DNA of 9,405 bases from JAKLDO01 sp035354435 (GTDB taxonomy: Bacteria; UBP6; UBA1177), in NCBI GenBank assembly GCA_035354435.1, contig DAOQAY010000116.1, positions 1 through 9,405 of the forward strand, given 5' to 3'. Below are positions 6,464 to 9,405 of this stretch, one piece after another. Position 1 is the first letter of the stretch, and the number at the start of each line of letters is the position of its first letter. A model generated the notes under the pieces. That model was not told where the DNA came from, did no database searches, and saw only the letters and a list, made by a program, of their open reading frames with translations. Both the position numbers and the translations under genes were made by a program.

Positions 6464-8461
6464 TTACAGTTTTTTGACCGCATCTGTTATATGTTTTGCA
6501 GTGAATCCGAACTTTTCCAGAACGATGTCCCCTGGTGCCGATTCACCAAATCTGTCAACTCCTATTATAATTCCTTCATCGCCTGAATATTTATGCCATC
6601 CGAAAGATGATCCGGCTTCCACAACAACCCGTTTTTTAAGTGATTTCGGGAGAATCTTTTCTTTGTATTCATCACTCTGTTTTTCAAAGATCTCAGTCGA
6701 GAACATATTTACAACTCTGATTTTTTTCCCTTCTTTTTTTAGCTGATCTGCCGCAGAAAGCGCAATATGAACTTCGGAACCTGTTGCAATTATTATAATT
6801 TCAGGATTTTCACAGTCAGAAATCGCATATCCGCCTTTTATTGCATCACTTGCCGGAGAATAAATGTTCCTGTCAATTACCGGAATATCCTGCCTGGTAA
6901 GGATAAGAGCGACAGGCTGGTTTTTATTTTCAAGGATATATTTCCACGCAATTGCAGTTTCGTTTGCATCGGCAGGTCTTATTGTGACAAGTCCCGGAAT
7001 GCACCTTATTGATGCAAGCTGTTCAACAGGCTGATGTGTCGGGCCGTCCTCGCCGACAGCAAGCGAGTCGTGAGTGAAAATGAAAACAGTGCCTATTTTG
7101 GAGAGTGCGGCAAGTCTTAATGTCGGTCTCATATAATCCACAAAAGAGAAAAATGTCGCAGTGAAAGGTTTGAATCCGCCGTGATAGCTGATTCCGTTGG
7201 CAATTGCACCCATTGCGTGTTCTCTTACGCCGAAGTGAATGTTCCTTCCTGAGAAATCATCTCCAGTTATCCATTGTTCACCAGTTATTGCAGTTTTTGT
7301 AGAACAGCTAAGATCAGCGTCTCCGCCGATAAGCCACGGAACATTTTTTCCTATTGCGGCAAGGATTTTTCCATTTGCACTTCTTGTCGCTATTTTTGTT
7401 CCATCTGTAAATTTTGGCATAAAATGTTCAGTTGATTCAGCAAGTTCCATATTATTCATGGTCTTGTAAAGCAGCCCGAGTTCTGGAAATCTTTTGCAAT
7501 AATTGTCAAATTTCTTTTCCCATTCAACTCTAAATTTTTTACTATTTTTTTCTATAGTTGCAAAATCTTTTTTCACATCCGGGTCGACAAAAAATGCTTT
7601 CTCAGGATCCATTCCGAAGTTTTTCTTAACCAGCGCCACTTCATCAATGCCAAGCGGTGCACCATGAGCATCAGATTTTCCAGCTTTATGAGGCGAGCCA
7701 AACCCGATCGTGGTTTTTACGATGATCATTGTGGGCTTTGTCTTTTCGGCTTTTGCATCGGAAATCGCTTTATCTATTGCCTCAAGATCGGTATCACCGT
7801 TTGTAACAGTAATTACCTGAAAACCGTAACTTTCATATCTTTTTGCGACATCTTCAGTAAAAGTCAGGTCTGTAGGTCCGTCAAGAGATATGTCATTGGA
7901 ATCATAAAGAAAAATAAGTTTTCCAAGTTTCAGATGTCCTGCCAGGGACGAAGCTTCGGCAGAAACACCTTCCATCAGGCAACCGTCACCGCAGAGAACA
8001 AAAGTATAATGATCGACTATCTCAAAATCCGGTCTGTTGAAACGGCTCGCAAGCATTCTTTCCGCAATAGCCATTCCGACACTGTTTGCAATTCCCTGCC
8101 CAAGCGGTCCGGTAGTGGTTTCAACACCTGCTGTGATGCCGAATTCAGGATGTCCCGGAGTTCTGCTTTTCCACTGGCGGAAATTTTTCAGATCGTCCAT
8201 CGTGACATCAAAACCTGAAAGATGAAGCATTGAATATAAAAGCGCACTGCCGTGACCTGCTGAAAGGACGAACCTGTCTCTGTTGTCCCATTTGGGATTT
8301 GCTGGATCAACTTTCAGATGGTTTTTCCAAAGTACATAAGCCATTGGAGCCGCACCCATCGGAAGTCCGGGGTGACCCGAGTTGGCCTTCTGGATAGCAT
8401 CAATTGATAATGCCCTGATAGTATTAACACTTTTCGTTGAAATCTCTTTGAATCCACTCAT
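6464..8461 (-). CDS. tkt: Transketolase
   Basis: This is a thiamine-diphosphate enzyme that moves two-carbon ketol units between sugar phosphates in the non-oxidative pentose phosphate pathway. At 665 residues it is close to E. coli TktA. The pyrophosphate-binding domain shows QKANSGHPG with His30, GPLGQGIANSVGMA near 118-131, and the ThDP motif from GDG (158-160) to the Asn in YDSND (189). The pyrimidine domain begins near 375 and contains FGVREHAMG with the catalytic Glu414, and HDSLAVGEDGPTHQPVEQ near 464-481. A C-terminal domain follows from about 540. The ATG at 8461 (MSGFKE) is chosen because GGAG lies six bases upstream; an in-frame TTG at 8488 would add nine residues but has no such site. 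Its own promoter lies upstream. The Xer gene follows after 3 bases. All key residues are present, so it should be active. Confidence 0.97.
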   Translation of the reverse strand: MSGFKEISTKSVNTIRALSIDAIQKANSGHPGLPMGAAPMAYVLWKNHLKVDPANPKWDNRDRFVLSAGHGSALLYSMLHLSGFDVTMDDLKNFRQWKSRTPGHPEFGITAGVETTTGPLGQGIANSVGMAIAERMLASRFNRPDFEIVDHYTFVLCGDGCLMEGVSAEASSLAGHLKLGKLIFLYDSNDISLDGPTDLTFTEDVAKRYESYGFQVITVTNGDTDLEAIDKAISDAKAEKTKPTMIIVKTTIGFGSPHKAGKSDAHGAPLGIDEVALVKKNFGMDPEKAFFVDPDVKKDFATIEKNSKKFRVEWEKKFDNYCKRFPELGLLYKTMNNMELAESTEHFMPKFTDGTKIATRSANGKILAAIGKNVPWLIGGDADLSCSTKTAITGEQWITGDDFSGRNIHFGVREHAMGAIANGISYHGGFKPFTATFFSFVDYMRPTLRLAALSKIGTVFIFTHDSLAVGEDGPTHQPVEQLASIRCIPGLVTIRPADANETAIAWKYILENKNQPVALILTRQDIPVIDRNIYSPASDAIKGGYAISDCENPEIIIIATGSEVHIALSAADQLKKEGKKIRVVNMFSTEIFEKQSDEYKEKILPKSLKKRVVVEAGSSFGWHKYSGDEGIIIGVDRFGESAPGDIVLEKFGFTAKHITDAVKKL

Positions 8462-8467
8462 TGAAAA

Positions 8468-8471
8468 CTCC
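8468..8471 (-). promoter_or_regulatory. Ribosome binding site of transketolase
   Basis: GGAG lies six bases before the ATG at 8461 and selects that start over the in-frame TTG at 8488. The context TATGGAGTTTT is the same as before dnaK. Confidence 0.75.
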
Positions 8472-8504
8472 ATATTTTTAATTAACAACTATATTCACAA
8501 AGAG

Positions 8505-8533
8505 AATATACAGAACCGGATATTGATTGTAAA
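8505..8533 (-). promoter_or_regulatory. Sigma70-type promoter for transketolase
   Basis: On the minus strand TTTACA (-35, at 8528-8533) and TATATT (-10, at 8505-8510) are 17 bases apart, each one mismatch from consensus. The predicted leader is about 36 bases. An inverted repeat spans the -35 box, with one arm in the spacer. Confidence 0.7.
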
Positions 8534-8546
8534 TAAAAAATCCGGT
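8515..8546. repeat. Inverted repeat over the transketolase promoter
   Basis: ACCGGAT and ATCCGGT form a perfect 7-base inverted repeat with an 18-base gap. One arm lies in the -35/-10 spacer and the other just upstream of the -35 box, a placement that would suit a repressor operator. It is also 12 bases downstream of the broken toxin gene, so a weak hairpin is an alternative. No T-run follows the second arm on the minus strand. Confidence 0.4.
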
Positions 8547-8558
8547 GAGAAAATTCGA

Positions 8559-8675
8559 TTATATGAACGCAAGGGTCACATCTCGACCATCATCTGCAAG
8601 AACACAGGCTGGACGAACTTTTTTGCCAGTCAGGTCGGTAAAAGGGAAGTTCACAAGAACTATATCACCTTTCAT
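8559..8675 (-). pseudogene. Truncated PemK/MazF-family toxin
   Basis: Translation from ATG at 8675 gives 38 residues beginning MKGDIVLVNFPFTDLTGKKV, then RPACVLADDGRDVTLAFI and a TAA stop. This is the N-terminal third of the PemK/MazF endoribonuclease fold: GDIVLV strand, FPFTD loop, conserved RP and a DVTLAFI strand. Intact members run to roughly 110-130 residues. Here the stop falls just where the conserved Thr-Ser motif carrying a catalytic residue should begin. No remaining toxin sequence is found in the other frames before transketolase, so this looks like a 3' deletion rather than a simple frameshift. The ATG overlaps the antitoxin stop by four bases (ATGA), as in working toxin-antitoxin operons. 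The remnant should have no RNase activity. Confidence 0.8.
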
Positions 8676-8899
8676 TTGTATTTTTCCTTCACATCGCTGA
8701 CGGTGTAAAGTTCTTCTTCATCTTTTAAAAAGTAGAGGCTTTCAGTTTCTGCTGAAAGATTTTTCATCCCTTCAGATAGGATCCGGCTCTCATTTTTTGA
8801 GAAAAGGTATTCAACATAATCATAAACTTCTGTCAGCTTTTTGCTGGGGAGTTTTTTTAGAAAATCATTAGTTTTTCTGATAAGTTCTTCTCTTGTCAC
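8672..8899 (-). CDS. Antitoxin-like small protein paired with the truncated PemK/MazF toxin
   Basis: This 75-residue charged protein looks mostly helical, with an N-terminal helix (EELIRKTNDFLKKLP) and a VYDYVEYLFSK helix resembling DUF2281-like antitoxins. An acidic segment follows (KDEEELYTVSDVKEKYK), a plausible toxin-binding tail. I see no AbrB, ribbon-helix-helix or HTH motif. The antitoxin call rests mainly on context: short size, ATGA overlap with a downstream PemK/MazF-like start, and a dedicated promoter. The start is GTG at 8899, supported by AAGGAG six bases upstream. The reading frame appears complete although its toxin is broken. It could be an orphan antitoxin that still protects against related toxins, or a decaying remnant. 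Confidence 0.75.
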   Translation of the reverse strand: MTREELIRKTNDFLKKLPSKKLTEVYDYVEYLFSKNESRILSEGMKNLSAETESLYFLKDEEELYTVSDVKEKYK

Positions 8900-8905
8900 G
8901 GAATT

Positions 8906-8911
8906 CTCCTT
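8906..8911 (-). promoter_or_regulatory. Strong ribosome binding site of the antitoxin gene
   Basis: AAGGAG, a full core Shine-Dalgarno, lies six bases before the GTG start at 8899 and is the main support for that non-ATG start. Confidence 0.8.
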
Positions 8912-8926
8912 AAAAAAACTTTAACG

Positions 8927-8955
8927 ATTATAGTGGATAGCTTTTTTTATGTCAA
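8927..8955 (-). promoter_or_regulatory. Exact-consensus sigma70 promoter for the antitoxin/toxin unit
   Basis: On the minus strand TTGACA (8950-8955) and TATAAT (8927-8932) are separated by exactly 17 bases, matching the consensus at all twelve positions. It sits between sucD and the antitoxin gene, with the -10 box 27 bases upstream of the GTG. I see no clear palindromic operator around it. Confidence 0.8.
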
Positions 8956-8967
8956 TTGAGAGATTTT

Positions 8968-9405
8968 TTATTTCTTTCCGAGGACTTCGAGAACTTTTGC
9001 AGGGATATCCTGAAAGTTCTCAACTACATGTGCGCCGGCTTCTCTGAGTGCTGTCACTTTGCCTTCCCATGAGCCTTTGTTGCCTTCGACTATTGCTCCG
9101 GCATGTGAGAATCTGGTCCCTTTCTTTGCACCTTTTCCACCGACATAGGCGACAACTGGTTTTGTGAGTCTGCCTGACTTCATCATTTCAGCAACAGTCT
9201 CTTCCTGCGAAGTTCCTATTTCTCCGAACATTACAATAAGTTCAGTCTGTGGGTCGTTCTGGAAAAGTTCCATGACTTTATTATGCGGCATGCCGATTAC
9301 TGCGTCTCCGCCGACATGAACGATGGTCGAAAGTCCAATGCCTGCCTGAGAAAGGTAATAGCTGATCGAACTTGTTATTCCGCCGCTGCGGCTCGTCACA
9401 CCGAC
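8968..9405 (-). CDS. sucD: Succinyl-CoA ligase alpha subunit, C-terminal part (runs off the window)
   Basis: Only the last 145 residues lie in the window; the frame stays open through the right edge, so the 5' part (CoA-binding Rossmann domain) is missing. The fragment begins VGVTSRSGGIT, then has HVGGDAVIG, the NDPQTELIVMFGEIGTSQEE stretch typical of the ligase domain, KPVVAYVGG and GTRFSHAGAI. The His in SHAGAI is the expected phosphorylated histidine that carries phosphate during the ADP/GDP-dependent conversion of succinyl-CoA to succinate in the TCA cycle. E. coli SucD has Gly where this protein has Ser before that His. The beta subunit gene sucC would be expected further upstream, outside the window. 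The related small subunit of citryl-CoA synthetase is a less likely alternative. The stop TAA is at 8968-8970, and no terminator hairpin is seen before the antitoxin promoter. Confidence 0.9.
   Translation of the reverse strand, partial: VGVTSRSGGITSSISYYLSQAGIGLSTIVHVGGDAVIGMPHNKVMELFQNDPQTELIVMFGEIGTSQEETVAEMMKSGRLTKPVVAYVGGKGAKKGTRFSHAGAIVEGNKGSWEGKVTALREAGAHVVENFQDIPAKVLEVLGKK

Noticed and set aside
7664..8218. A 184-codon open frame on the plus strand opposite transketolase
   Set aside because: It is antisense to a clearly conserved transketolase and its translation shows no recognisable domain.
8515..8546. The ACCGGAT inverted repeat as terminator of the toxin unit
   Set aside because: The gap is 18 bases and no T-run follows the second arm on the minus strand; its position over the tkt promoter fits an operator better.
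8382..8708. A 108-codon plus-strand frame spanning the transketolase start and the toxin remnant
   Set aside because: It runs antisense over the promoter, the 5' end of tkt and the toxin remnant, and shows no domain; the minus-strand reading explains the region better.

Overview
The window is AT-rich bacterial DNA, densely coded, with no RNA genes, insertion sequences or CRISPR array that I can see. It has two blocks that converge near position 3600. The plus-strand block (1-3606) holds a predicted lipoprotein with an Asp/Glu/Asn-rich linker and a Kazal-like cysteine domain, a secreted FG-GAP-type beta-propeller protein, and a full-length cinA. The minus-strand block, read from right to left, holds the 3' part of sucD, a small antitoxin gene with a broken PemK/MazF-type toxin, a transketolase gene, an Xer-type tyrosine recombinase gene and a DnaK/Hsp70 gene.

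The housekeeping genes (transketolase, succinyl-CoA ligase alpha, DnaK, CinA, Xer) point to an ordinary bacterial chromosome rather than a plasmid or phage. Exported proteins with acidic 'DED/NDE/PDED' linkers and myxobacteria-like 'PVCGCDG' cysteine modules suggest an uncultivated Gram-negative lineage, possibly related to Deltaproteobacteria/Myxococcota. That is an impression from sequence style, not a placement.

Plus strand: the lipoprotein and propeller genes are 13 bases apart, and cinA starts 7 bases after the propeller gene, so the three probably form one transcription unit. The lipoprotein has its acidic linker next to an N-terminal lipid cysteine. The propeller protein has a similar linker at its C-terminus, next to the only cysteine left after signal cleavage. 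This mirror-image layout suggests a C-terminal surface anchor.

Minus strand: three good sigma70-type promoters are visible. One (exact TTGACA-17-TATAAT) is in front of the antitoxin, one in front of transketolase (with an inverted repeat across it) and one in front of dnaK. Transketolase and the recombinase are 3 bases apart and likely cotranscribed. The dnaK and cinA coding regions overlap tail to tail by 21 bases.

The most notable items are the truncated toxin (38 codons, cut just before the expected catalytic Thr/Ser motif) behind an apparently intact antitoxin with a consensus promoter, and the single-cysteine C-terminus of the propeller protein. I found no clear new multi-gene system. 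No gap between genes exceeds 300 bases.
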